From JAIBJN01 sp963838795 (GTDB taxonomy: Bacteria > Actinomycetota > Thermoleophilia > Gaiellales > Gaiellaceae), in assembly GCA_963838795.1 (NCBI GenBank), contig CAWISL010000007.1:301560-365559 (forward strand): a DNA stretch of 64,000 bases, given 5' to 3'. The notes beneath the pieces are model-generated. The model saw nothing but the letters and a program-made list of their open reading frames with translations, was not told the DNA's origin and made no database searches. The translations under genes were made by a program, and so were the position numbers. Positions 16,371-23,765 of the stretch are shown one piece after another (positions within the stretch are counted from its first letter, which is position 1; each line of letters opens with the position of its first letter).

Positions 16371-17732
16371 CTACGGGACCTCCTCTGCAGACCGTACGCC
16401 CGGCGTCCTGCCACTCTGCGCGCGCGGACGCGCGTGCAGGCCGCCGACGAAAATCGCAAGACCTCCGGCCAGCCCGACGAGCCCGCCGGCGCCGATCGAG
16501 CCGGGGTCGTCGAGCCGCCAGGCCGGGAACCCGACATAGCGGGCGCTCCAGAGCAGGCTGAGGAAGCATCCGAGCGCGATGAGAGCCCCGCTCGCGGCCG
16601 TCCGCCGCCTCGCCAGGAAAAACGACACGGCGACGGCGAAGGCAGCCGCCGCGATCAGCTCGAGCGCGCTCCAGCTGCCGTTTCGGTCGAACACCGTCCG
16701 CGCGTTCAGCTCCGGATCGCGGGTAAACGGGATCACGGCGCCGGCAACGACGAGCCCCGCGCCGCCGATCACCAGCATCCGCGACAGCAGGAGGCCCCCC
16801 GGACTCAGCTCCTCGCGGTCGGCAGCGATGCGGATCCCCGCAGCGGCGGCGAGCAGTCCGCAGCCCAGGAGCGCGATCCAGGCGCCCGACACGATGCGAG
16901 ACGCCTCGTCGTCCGACGTGTTCGAAAAGACGCCCACGAGGCTCAGGTATCTGGCGACACCGGCAAGCGCGAAACCGAGAAGCAGCCCGGTCGCAAGCCT
17001 GGCCGCGCCGCGGGAGTACGAGAGGAGAAGCGAGCCCACCGCGCCGACCGCGATGGTCATCGGCGCCACGCTGGTGAAGAACCCCAGCCCGGCGCGGTCC
17101 CTGCTCGGGCTCGGATGCGCCCAGAAGTCCACCTGGAACCAGGTTCCGGCGATCAGGGCAAGGGCGCCGCCCACCGCAAGGCCCGTGGCGAGCATCGGGA
17201 TCGGGGTCTCAAGAGCCTCACGGTGCTCCTGCGGAAGCTCGAAGGATTGCACGGCGACGGGCTCGTCCACCGGCTCGACGATGCGCCGGAGCGACGCGAC
17301 GAGTCGCGCCAGGCCTGGACGCCAGTCCGCGTCGGCCAGCGTGACCGCATTCCGGCGCGCGAGGAGGGCGAGGTCGGGCGGCAGCTCGTGCTCGGCGGGC
17401 ATCATCGCTCCGCCCACGAGCACGGGGATGACGACGGGGTCACCGCGCAGCGCGATCCCGATCTCGAGCCTGACGAAATCATCCGGGTCGTCCAGGCGCC
17501 GGTCACCGTCCAGGCTCGCCGCGTTCAGCCAACCGCGGCCGATGACGACGAGGAGCACGTCGGCGGTCCCCACCGCCGAGCGGATGCGCTCGACGAAGTC
17601 GACCCCCGGCTCCAGGGTGTCGACGTCTATGAACACCTGCTCCGGCCCGAAGTGGTCGGCGAGGCCGTCGTAGAGCCGGCCTGCGTGTGCAGGCGCATCT
17701 TCACGGCGGTAGCTGATGAAGATCTCGGACGT
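16371..17732 (-). CDS. TIR domain protein with eight-TM C-terminal membrane domain
   Basis: About 453 aa. The TIR domain occupies roughly 1-150: SEIFISYRREDAPAHAGRLY at the N-terminus, VFIDVDTLEPGVDF (box 2), VLLVVIGRGWL, and DDFVRLEIGIAL with the Glu (about residue 90) that is catalytic in TIR NAD-cleaving enzymes. The rest holds about eight transmembrane helices and no known domain. The start is odd: after the previous gene's stop there is no ATG/GTG/TTG in frame, and the codon placed 9 bp behind a strong AGGGGAGG is ACG (17732). Either initiation is non-canonical or the base is wrong. It lies directly upstream of the SLATT gene. Confidence 0.82.
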   Translation of the reverse strand, partial: TSEIFISYRREDAPAHAGRLYDGLADHFGPEQVFIDVDTLEPGVDFVERIRSAVGTADVLLVVIGRGWLNAASLDGDRRLDDPDDFVRLEIGIALRGDPVVIPVLVGGAMMPAEHELPPDLALLARRNAVTLADADWRPGLARLVASLRRIVEPVDEPVAVQSFELPQEHREALETPIPMLATGLAVGGALALIAGTWFQVDFWAHPSPSRDRAGLGFFTSVAPMTIAVGAVGSLLLSYSRGAARLATGLLLGFALAGVARYLSLVGVFSNTSDDEASRIVSGAWIALLGCGLLAAAAGIRIAADREELSPGGLLLSRMLVIGGAGLVVAGAVIPFTRDPELNARTVFDRNGSWSALELIAAAAFAVAVSFFLARRRTAASGALIALGCFLSLLWSARYVGFPAWRLDDPGSIGAGGLVGLAGGLAIFVGGLHARPRAQSGRTPGVRSAEEVP

Positions 17733-17812
17733 GCCGGCCCGCCTCCCCTGGCACCCAGGGCTCGGGTTCCGGTTCGAGTGTACGAGGCGCCTCAGACAGC
17801 GGCAAGCGGCGC

Positions 17813-18250
17813 CTAGCCGCTGCGCCGGGCCACGAGGACGGCGGCGACTCCCGCCACGGCGAGGGCGACCGCTCCCACCAGGCCCGTGATCCTGATCAGC
17901 GCGTAGATGGCGACGTTCGGGTCCGACGCGACCGGGTCGAGCGGCTCCGCGAGGCTTCCGACGACGTAGAGGCACCCGAGCAGCGCCAGCCCGGCGCCCG
18001 CGACGATCTGCCAGACGCGCCGCCGGACGAGCGCAAGGGCGGTGAGCACCGCCTGGACGACCATCGGCGCCAGGGGCGGCGTAAAGAGCGTCCCGCGGGT
18101 GACCCACTCGCCGGAGACGTCGCCGGAGTCGCCGACACCGCTGAACTCGGCCGCCCAGCCGTGGTCGATGGACACCACGGTCATGATCAGGAGAAAGCCG
18201 AGCAGCAGCGCCGAGATCGGAGCGAGGAGCCTGGCCGCCCCCGTCACCAC
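17813..18250 (-). CDS. small four-TM membrane protein
   Basis: 145 aa with four hydrophobic helices: LLAPISALLLGFLLIMTVVS, PMVVQAVLTALALV, WQIVAGAGLALLGCLYVVGSLA and LIRITGLVGAVALAVAGVAAVLVA. An extracytoplasmic loop between TM1 and TM2 (DHGWAAEFSGVGDSGDVSGEWV) is acidic and Gly-rich. Family not recognised. The GTG start overlaps the 3' end of the cupin gene by 7 bp, and the gene lies upstream of the TIR gene on the same strand, so it is a plausible accessory of the same membrane module. Confidence 0.65.
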   Translation of the reverse strand: MVTGAARLLAPISALLLGFLLIMTVVSIDHGWAAEFSGVGDSGDVSGEWVTRGTLFTPPLAPMVVQAVLTALALVRRRVWQIVAGAGLALLGCLYVVGSLAEPLDPVASDPNVAIYALIRITGLVGAVALAVAGVAAVLVARRSG

Positions 18251-18780
18251 CGGGGCAGGTCCCCCTCACGGTAGGCACCCTCGACGTCCTCCGGGTAGGG
18301 CGCGTAGGCCTCCTTCGGGGACTCCGTCGTCTCGGAGACCGCAGCGCCGTGGGCCTGAGCGAACTCGGCCGCCGGGTAGCGCACCTCGGAGCCGGGCTTG
18401 CGGGCGCCCATGGCGAGGATGACGCACGGGCCGTCGCCCGCCCCTACGAGAACGTGCTCCGTCCAGGCCGGCGAGTGGAAGAAGTCCCAGGGGCCCAGCC
18501 GGCGCTCCTCGCCCTCCACGAGGAGCAGGCATTCGCCCGAGAGGACGAGGAAGTCCTCCTGCTCGCTCTCGCCGTGGTACATGCAGGCCGGCTGCCCCGG
18601 CGCCAATACGCCGATGTTGATGCCCAGCTCGGGGAAGCGGACGTCGCCCTCGAACGTCGTGTAGCGGCCGAACGCCTCGTTGGCGTTCCACCGCGTCTCG
18701 CGCGCGTTGACGACGAACCACCCGTCTCCCTGCGCGACGAGCCCGTTCTCGCTGGGCACGAGCTTTGCCTCGGTGACCAT
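18244..18780 (-). CDS. cupin domain protein
   Basis: 178 aa, single cupin barrel. Motif 1 region GQPACMYHGESEQEDFLVLSG carries His/Glu ligands, and motif 2 region FHSPAWTEHVLVGAGDGPCV carries a His. It resembles mannose-6-phosphate-isomerase-like and oxalate-type cupins of unknown substrate. The C-terminal tail (SPKEAYAPYPEDVEGAYREG) is typical of a conserved uncharacterised group. The ATG at 18780 is preceded by GAGGAGGTCTGC, a strong ribosome site. It heads the same-strand run cupin / 4-TM / TIR / SLATT / hydrolase and is divergent from the ATP-grasp-like gene. Confidence 0.85.
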   Translation of the reverse strand: MVTEAKLVPSENGLVAQGDGWFVVNARETRWNANEAFGRYTTFEGDVRFPELGINIGVLAPGQPACMYHGESEQEDFLVLSGECLLLVEGEERRLGPWDFFHSPAWTEHVLVGAGDGPCVILAMGARKPGSEVRYPAAEFAQAHGAAVSETTESPKEAYAPYPEDVEGAYREGDLPRW

Positions 18781-18810
18781 GCAGACCTCCTCTCGGCTAC
18801 GCGACCAGCC

Positions 18811-18816
18811 TAGACT
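18811..18816 (+). promoter_or_regulatory. -10-like hexamer TAGACT of a probably leaderless gene
   Basis: TAGACT (TAnnnT type) lies 10 bases before the ATG at 18827, and no Shine-Dalgarno sequence precedes that ATG. Transcription would begin about at the start codon. No clear -35 is visible. Confidence 0.4.
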
Positions 18817-18826
18817 CCTCGCACAG

Positions 18827-20065
18827 ATGGCGAGGCGCCACCTGATCGGGCTGCTTCTGGCCACCGAGGAGGACTGGCCGAGCGCGTTCGAGGCCATCCT
18901 CGGCCGTCTCGGCCCAGTCCGATACGGGGGCCAGACGCACGAGCTGGAGGCGGCCCGGATCCTCAATCAGCCGTTCGATCTCCGCTCCGACCCCCGCTAC
19001 ACCCTCGTCATCGACCGCCTCTCCTGGTGGTACGACCTCCCGCGCGAGTGGCTGAAGAAGATCGCGCTGCTCGACGACGTCTACCTCCTCAACAATCCGT
19101 TCACGTTCCAGGCGATGGAGAAGCACGCCGCGTACTGCGCGATGATGCGGCTCGGGCTCCGCGTCCCGGAGACCTGGCTCCTTCCGCACCGGCTCCCGCC
19201 TGACAACCCGCGCTACGTGCCGATGGCGGAGCGGTACAACCCGGAGTTCGACCTCGGGCAGATCGGCGGGTGGGTCGGGTACCCCCTCTACATGAAGCCC
19301 TTCGACGGCGGCATGTGGGTCGGCGTCACCCGGATCGCGGGGCCGGAGGAATTGCAGGCAGCCTACGACGCCTCGGGCGAGCGCATGATGCACGTGCAGG
19401 CGAGCGTCGAGGATTACGACGTGTTCACTCGGAGCCTCTCGATCGGGCCCGAGACGAGCGTGATGCGCTACGAGCCGGAAGCTCACGGCCACTACCGCTA
19501 CCAGGTCGAAAGCGGCTTCCTCCCGACGGAGCTCGAGCGCGAGGTCGGCATCATCAGCCGCGTCGTCAACGCGTTCTTCCGCTGGGAGTTCAACTCCTGC
19601 GAGACGATCGTCAAGGACGGGCGGGCGCATCCGATCGACTACGCGAACGCCTCACCGGACATCGCGCTCGTCAGCCTCCACTACTACTTCCCCTGGGCGA
19701 TCCGCTCGCTCGTCGCCTGGTGCGCGTTCTGCTCGGTCAGCGGCCGCTCGATGCGACTGAACCAGCGCACGAGGGAGTACTTCGAGGTCGGCGACCGCGA
19801 CGACCTCTCCTACGAGGACAAGCTCGCCCTCTACGCGGGCCTGGCCGACGACTACTTCCAGACTGCCGAGTTCGAGGAGTTCCGCGCCGTCGTGCTCCCC
19901 CACCTCGAGGAGCTGACGGTCGACTACGTCGAGAGCGCCGAGTTCGACGAGCTCGTCGTCACCGCCATCCGCCTCGAGGTCGAGCCCGAGAGGCAGGAGG
20001 AGATGATCGAGCGCTGCCGCAGCCTGACGAGGCAGTGGGCGGCCGACGAGCGCGCGGCGGCCTGA
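18827..20065 (+). CDS. ATP-grasp-like protein of unknown function
   Basis: 412 aa. The middle part looks like an ATP-grasp core: VYLLNNPFTFQAMEKHAAYC, then GGWVGYPLYMKPFDGGMWVGV (nucleotide-loop-like), and FFRWEFNSCETIVKDG plus HPIDYANASPD, where a metal-binding acidic/Asn segment is expected. ATP-grasp enzymes ligate a carboxylate to an amine or thiol; no partner genes indicate the substrate. The ATG at 18827 is chosen because the frame upstream is antisense to the cupin gene. Repeat copy 4 begins 1 bp past its stop. Confidence 0.7.
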   Translation: MARRHLIGLLLATEEDWPSAFEAILGRLGPVRYGGQTHELEAARILNQPFDLRSDPRYTLVIDRLSWWYDLPREWLKKIALLDDVYLLNNPFTFQAMEKHAAYCAMMRLGLRVPETWLLPHRLPPDNPRYVPMAERYNPEFDLGQIGGWVGYPLYMKPFDGGMWVGVTRIAGPEELQAAYDASGERMMHVQASVEDYDVFTRSLSIGPETSVMRYEPEAHGHYRYQVESGFLPTELEREVGIISRVVNAFFRWEFNSCETIVKDGRAHPIDYANASPDIALVSLHYYFPWAIRSLVAWCAFCSVSGRSMRLNQRTREYFEVGDRDDLSYEDKLALYAGLADDYFQTAEFEEFRAVVLPHLEELTVDYVESAEFDELVVTAIRLEVEPERQEEMIERCRSLTRQWAADERAAA

Positions 20066-20066
20066 A

Positions 20067-20235
20067 CCAGGAGGGTTTGGTGGAACGTCGCTCGCCGTCG
20101 GGGTGCGATGGTCGTTCCGAGGCAAGGACGCACGGAGCGCTCGTAGCCAAGGCTACGGGCGCGACTGAGGACGCAGTCCTCGGGGCGAGCAGCGCGTCCC
20201 GGCGGCCAAGGCTGCGTTTCGTCAAACCCTCCTAG
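20067..20235 (-). repeat. dispersed 169-bp structured element, copy 4 (inverted)
   Basis: Read on the minus strand it is nearly the same as copy 1, sharing long runs through the CCCGAGGACTGCGTCCTCAG block and the GTAGC-CTTG-GCTAC hairpin. The outer arms are CCTAGGAGGGTTTGACGAAA and CCAGGAGGGTTTGGTGGAAC (opposite strand). It lies between the convergent ATP-grasp-like gene and the lipoprotein gene, whose TAG stop (20232-20234) overlaps the element's terminal CTAG. Confidence 0.85.
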
Positions 20236-20762
20236 GAGCCGGACTTGGCCGCGGCGCAGTCCTCGTTCGACTCGAGCTCTGACCCCAGCTCGCCGGTGTC
20301 CAGGTTTTCGAGCTCGTCGAGAGAGCTCTGCAGCTCCTGCTCGAGCTCACCGATCTGCGCGGTAGCCGGCCCGGCCTGGGCGATCAGGTCCTGCAGCGAG
20401 TCGGCGCCCTCGATGGTTGAGCGCAGATCGTCGGCGGTCGCCTGGATGCTCGACGTCATCGAGTCGACGATGCCGGCCGCCTCCTGTCCGGCCTCGGTCT
20501 CCGGTGCGCCGAGCTCATCGACCTCGTTCACGAAGGACTCGGTCGCGTCGAGACCGTCGTCGACCGCTGCCTGCACCGAGTCCACGTCGAGATCGGACGG
20601 GCTCTGGAACTGGCCGACGATGTCCTCCAGCGACGTCCGCCAGTCGGCCGCGGCCGAGCAGAAGTCGCTCACCCAGGCCTCGCTCGAGGACTCGTCCTCG
20701 CCGCCGCAGCCGGCGACCAGCACGAGCGCTGCGACGATGCAGATCAGAATCGTTCGGCTCAC
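20232..20762 (-). CDS. small lipoprotein of unknown function
   Basis: 176 aa. Lipoprotein signal MSRTILICIVAALVLVAGCGG with the lipobox Cys at residue 18, then an acidic, helical body rich in heptads (TSSIQATADDLRSTIEG, IGELEQELQSSLDELENL) and two Cys (DFCSAA and DCAA) that could form a disulfide. No known domain; actinobacteria carry many such surface-attached helical lipoproteins. The GTG at 20762 is preceded by GAGGAGCCTGT. It is divergent from the small membrane protein, with 31 bp between starts. Confidence 0.8.
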   Translation of the reverse strand: MSRTILICIVAALVLVAGCGGEDESSSEAWVSDFCSAAADWRTSLEDIVGQFQSPSDLDVDSVQAAVDDGLDATESFVNEVDELGAPETEAGQEAAGIVDSMTSSIQATADDLRSTIEGADSLQDLIAQAGPATAQIGELEQELQSSLDELENLDTGELGSELESNEDCAAAKSGS

Positions 20763-20793
20763 ACAGGCTCCTCGTCTGTGATTATCCCTGCCG

Positions 20794-21324
20794 ATGGCTC
20801 CGGCTGTCGACTCGACCCGTCCCGACAAGTTCCTTTCCCGCATCCTCTGGGGCAGCAGCGACCGGATCGCGGGCACGATCTACGGGACGATCCTCGTCAT
20901 GGCCGTGCTCGCAGCAGGCGCCGACAGCAGCACGATCGACGCCTGGGAGCTCGACGTGATCATGGTCTCGACGGTGGTGATCCTCTGGGGCGCGCACGTG
21001 TACGCCCATGCGATCGCCGACAGTCTCTCGAGCGGCCGGCCTCTCAGTCGCAAGACCGCCACGGCGCTGGCCGGTCGGGAGAGCTCGATCGCGCTCGCCG
21101 GGGTCGCACCAGGAACGGCACTGCTGCTCGGCGTCCTCGGGCTGTACAGCGAATCGACCGCCGTCTCGATTGCGCTCGGCCTCTGTATGGTCACGCTCGG
21201 GTTCCAGGGCATGCGCTACGCGCGGATGGCGCGTCTGAGCACTCCCGCCACGGCCGTCTTCATCATGGTCAATCTCGCGCTGGGCCTCGTGATCGTCAGC
21301 CTCAAGGTGACGCTCGCGGACTGA
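20794..21324 (+). CDS. four-TM membrane protein of unknown function
   Basis: 176 aa with four hydrophobic helices: GTIYGTILVMAVLAAG, LDVIMVSTVVILWGAHVYAHAIA, SIALAGVAPGTALLLGVLGLY plus VSIALGLCMVTLGFQGM, and AVFIMVNLALGLVIVSLKVTL. HVYAHAIAD in helix 2 is notable for two histidines. I do not recognise a function. No good ribosome site precedes the ATG. It is followed 54 bp later by the ferritin-like gene. Confidence 0.7.
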   Translation: MAPAVDSTRPDKFLSRILWGSSDRIAGTIYGTILVMAVLAAGADSSTIDAWELDVIMVSTVVILWGAHVYAHAIADSLSSGRPLSRKTATALAGRESSIALAGVAPGTALLLGVLGLYSESTAVSIALGLCMVTLGFQGMRYARMARLSTPATAVFIMVNLALGLVIVSLKVTLAD

Positions 21325-21365
21325 CGGGGGCACGCCGTTGGAGGCTCGGGCCGCCGGGGGCGCGC

Positions 21366-21371
21366 TAAGCT
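21366..21371 (+). promoter_or_regulatory. -10-like hexamer TAAGCT of a probably leaderless gene
   Basis: TAAGCT ends 7 bases before the ATG at 21379. With the usual 6-8 base spacing the transcript would start at the start codon. No Shine-Dalgarno sequence is present. Confidence 0.4.
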
Positions 21372-21378
21372 CCCCTCC

Positions 21379-22200
21379 ATGAGCGTCGAGCCTCTTCGGG
21401 TGGAAGCGGCGCCGGACGGCGCCCCGGAGCGGGGCGCGGGCGTCATCCGCTACTACGAGCTCGCCAAGCGCGCCGAGTGGCAGACCTCAGACGTCCCGTG
21501 GAGCGACATCCCGCCGATCCCGGAGACGCGCGGCTCCGCCGAGAAGAAAGCCCGGCGCACCGACGTCTGGCGCTCCGTGATCACGCAGCAGTACCAGGCG
21601 GACATCCTGGCGGTGAAGATGGCCGCGCAGCTCCTGAACGCAGCGCCCCACCACGAGGCACGCCTCTACTACTCGACGATGGTGCAGGACGAGTCCCGGC
21701 ACGTGGAGGCGTGGCTCAAGCTCCTGGGTGAGGTCGGGGGCGCCGCCGAGCGCGACCCCTATCTGGACGAGCTCGCGCGCATGTTCCTGGACGAGCTCGA
21801 CCTGCTCGAGGAGAAGGTGTTCCTCATGCAGGTCTTCTTCGAGCGGCTGATCATCCCGCGCTTCCGGTTGATCGCCCGCTCCTCGCGCGGGACGATCCTC
21901 GAGGACATCTGCAACCGCCTCACGATCGACGACGGCATCCACCACGGCGCCGGCATGGCGTACGAGCGGGTGCTGCTCGAGGACGCCACGCGGCGAACCA
22001 AGCAGAAGCTCGTGACCGCGGCGAACCGGATGCTCCCGATCTTCGTCGAGCACGCGCTCTGGCGCCCCCCGGCGCGCGCCTGGATCGGGCGCGCCATGCA
22101 CGACCGCGACGTGCAGCGGCTCCGCGAGGACCTCGACGACGGCGTGCGCCTGGCGAACTCGCTGGGCCTCGACGTCAGCGACGTCGAGCTGCCGTACTAG
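21379..22200 (+). CDS. ferritin-like diiron-domain protein
   Basis: 273 aa, all-helical. A first metal-binding helix pair is suggested by AAPHHEARLYYSTMVQDESRHVEAW (E and ExxH) and a second by VFLMQVFFERLIIPRF with RLTIDDGIHHGAGM (E and DxxHH). This is the layout of ferritin-like or AurF-type diiron oxygenases and ribonucleotide-reductase-R2-like proteins. The substrate is unknown. Its TAG stop overlaps the stop of the convergent YihY gene in a shared CTAG (22197-22200), leaving no intergenic DNA. Confidence 0.75.
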   Translation: MSVEPLRVEAAPDGAPERGAGVIRYYELAKRAEWQTSDVPWSDIPPIPETRGSAEKKARRTDVWRSVITQQYQADILAVKMAAQLLNAAPHHEARLYYSTMVQDESRHVEAWLKLLGEVGGAAERDPYLDELARMFLDELDLLEEKVFLMQVFFERLIIPRFRLIARSSRGTILEDICNRLTIDDGIHHGAGMAYERVLLEDATRRTKQKLVTAANRMLPIFVEHALWRPPARAWIGRAMHDRDVQRLREDLDDGVRLANSLGLDVSDVELPY

Positions 22201-23049
22201 GCCCTCCTGGCAGGGCTCGCCCAGAGCGCGGCGAGCTGCGCTCCGAAGAGGAAGATCGCGGCGCAGAGGTAGACGAGGAAGAGGAAGCCGACCACGGCTG
22301 CGAGCGATCCGTAGACGAGGTTGTAGTCGGCGAACCTCGACAGGTAGAAGCCGTAGCCGACCTGCGTCGCCCCGACCGCGACCGCGACGAGCAGCGCCGG
22401 CGCCCAGAGCTCGGCGAACGCGGGGGCGCGCCGGGGGCACGTAGCGGTACAGGAGGAGCACCACCCCGAAGATCACGCCCAGGGAGACCACCGCCTGCGC
22501 AACGTCGCCGGCCGCGGACCCGAGCTGCTCGAGACCGAGCGCCGATCCAACCTTGCGCCCCATGTCCTCGACGAGCCGGACGAGCAGCGTCAGGCCGAAG
22601 GCGACGAGGAGGAGAACTCCCGCAAGGAGAACGAGCACGAGGTCGACCGCCTTGCCTCGCCAGGCCTGCATGCGCTCGGTGCCCCAGACGCTCGTGAGCG
22701 CGATGCGGATGGCAGCCATCATGCCGCTCGCCGCCCAGAGGACACCGAGGAGCGCGATCAGCCCCAAGGCCGATGTCGGGCTCGCGAGCCCCGCGACCGC
22801 CTCGTCGAGCCGCACGCTCCCGTCCGGAGACAGGCTCAGGTTGTCGACGAGCCACGTGATGATCTCGTCGCGACGCTCGTCGTTCTCGATCAGGAGCCCG
22901 AAGATCGAGACGAGAAAGATCGCCAGCGGGAAGAGCGAGAAGAGGACGCGGTAGGCGATGGCCGAGGCAAGCTGCGGGCAGAGGTTCCGGCTGTAGGCCT
23001 CCGCGGCCTCTCGCCCCGCGTGCCAGAGACGCCGAACGAGGGCAGGCAT
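22197..23049 (-). CDS. YihY/BrkB (UPF0761) family membrane protein, frameshifted
   Basis: The N-terminal ~215 residues are in one frame: NLCPQLASAIAYRVLFSLFP, LGLIALLGVLWAASGMMAAI and VVSLGVIFGVVLLLYRYVPP are all typical of the family. Near 22427 one extra base in a run of five G (C on the coding strand) shifts the frame. The remainder continues in the next frame as FAELWAPALLVAVAVGATQ, YGFYLSRFADYNLVYGSLAA and AIFLFGAQLAALWASPARRA, then TAG. The pair makes a full-length ~280-aa protein, so a sequencing insertion is more likely than a pseudogene. The start codon lies in the loop of a 14-bp inverted repeat. Confidence 0.8.
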
Positions 23050-23064
23050 GGCCTGCCCTCGTTC
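23034..23064. promoter_or_regulatory. 14-bp perfect inverted repeat enclosing the YihY start codon
   Basis: GAACGAGGGCAGGC, three bases, then GCCTGCCCTCGTTC. In minus-strand mRNA the arms would pair and leave the AUG at 23049 at the loop, with the only purine-rich ribosome site (GAGGGCAGG) buried in the 5' arm. It may repress translation, or act as terminator of the upstream coiled-coil gene whose stop lies 87 bp before it. No T-tract follows. Confidence 0.6.
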
Positions 23065-23150
23065 TCCTCCCGGCTACTCGTTCCTGCCGGCGCGTGTGGC
23101 GACCTAGATCAGGACGCCGAAGACGAGCTCGGGCATCGCGGCGGGAGTTC

Positions 23151-23765
23151 CTAGTCCGCCGGCGCGCAGTCCGCGGCGATCTCCTCCAGCTCGCGCGCCG
23201 CCCGGTCGAGCTCCTCGGCGGGGTCGTCGGCGGCGTACAGGCGCTCGAGCACGTCCGCGACCGCGGCCAGGCACGCCTCCGCCAGCTCGGCGCGGGCCCT
23301 CTGAGCCCTGGCGCGATCCTGGGCGGACGCGGCCGCGCCCTGCGCCTCGCCGAGCGCGGCGTCGGCCTCCTCGGCTAACTGCTCCAGCTCCGCCAGGCTG
23401 TCGGCGAGGTCCTGGCCCTTCGCGCCCAGCTCGGCGGCAACGCTCTCGTACTGCTCCCGGGCGGCGTCGAGCTCGCTCTGGGCTTCGGCGGCGGCGCTCT
23501 CGGCCGCTGCCTGCTGGTCGTCGAGCTGCTGCTGGAGATCGGCGACGTCCTGCTCGAAGTCCGCGACCTGCTGCTGGAGCTCGGCGTTCTCCTGCTCCAG
23601 CTCCTCGATCCGGGCGGCGCTCGCCGCGTTGACGTCGTCCTGGTCGCTCTGGAGCACCGCCGCCCAGATCGCCAGCCCGATGACGGCGGCCAGGAGCGCG
23701 CCCGTGAGCACGATCCAGCCGGTCGGGCGGCGCGCCGGGTGGCGCTGGTCAGTCACCCTGGGCAC
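23151..23765 (-). CDS. membrane-anchored coiled-coil protein
   Basis: About 204 aa. A short cytoplasmic N-terminus, one transmembrane helix (GWIVLTGALLAAVIGLAIWAAVL), then an almost continuous coiled coil of Glu/Gln/Ala heptads (IEELEQENAELQQQVADFEQ, DLQQQLDDQQAAAESAAAEA). It ends in a Cys-containing helical tail (LAEACLAAV ... IAADCAPAD). The function is unknown; the layout suggests a cell-envelope spacer or scaffold. GTG at 23765 overlaps the CYTH gene by 17 bp; GTG at 23756 is an alternative start. Confidence 0.7.
   Translation of the reverse strand: MPRVTDQRHPARRPTGWIVLTGALLAAVIGLAIWAAVLQSDQDDVNAASAARIEELEQENAELQQQVADFEQDVADLQQQLDDQQAAAESAAAEAQSELDAAREQYESVAAELGAKGQDLADSLAELEQLAEEADAALGEAQGAAASAQDRARAQRARAELAEACLAAVADVLERLYAADDPAEELDRAARELEEIAADCAPAD

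Noticed and set aside
15708..17816. 702-codon plus-strand open frame across hydrolase, SLATT and TIR genes
   Set aside because: It spans three genes of the other strand and has no recognisable domain.
4140..20235. Short proteins with a shared ARTQGALV-like peptide read through the 169-bp repeats
   Set aside because: The peptide arises from the repeat in one frame only, runs into neighbouring genes, has no start signals, and the stem changes between copies do not preserve codons.
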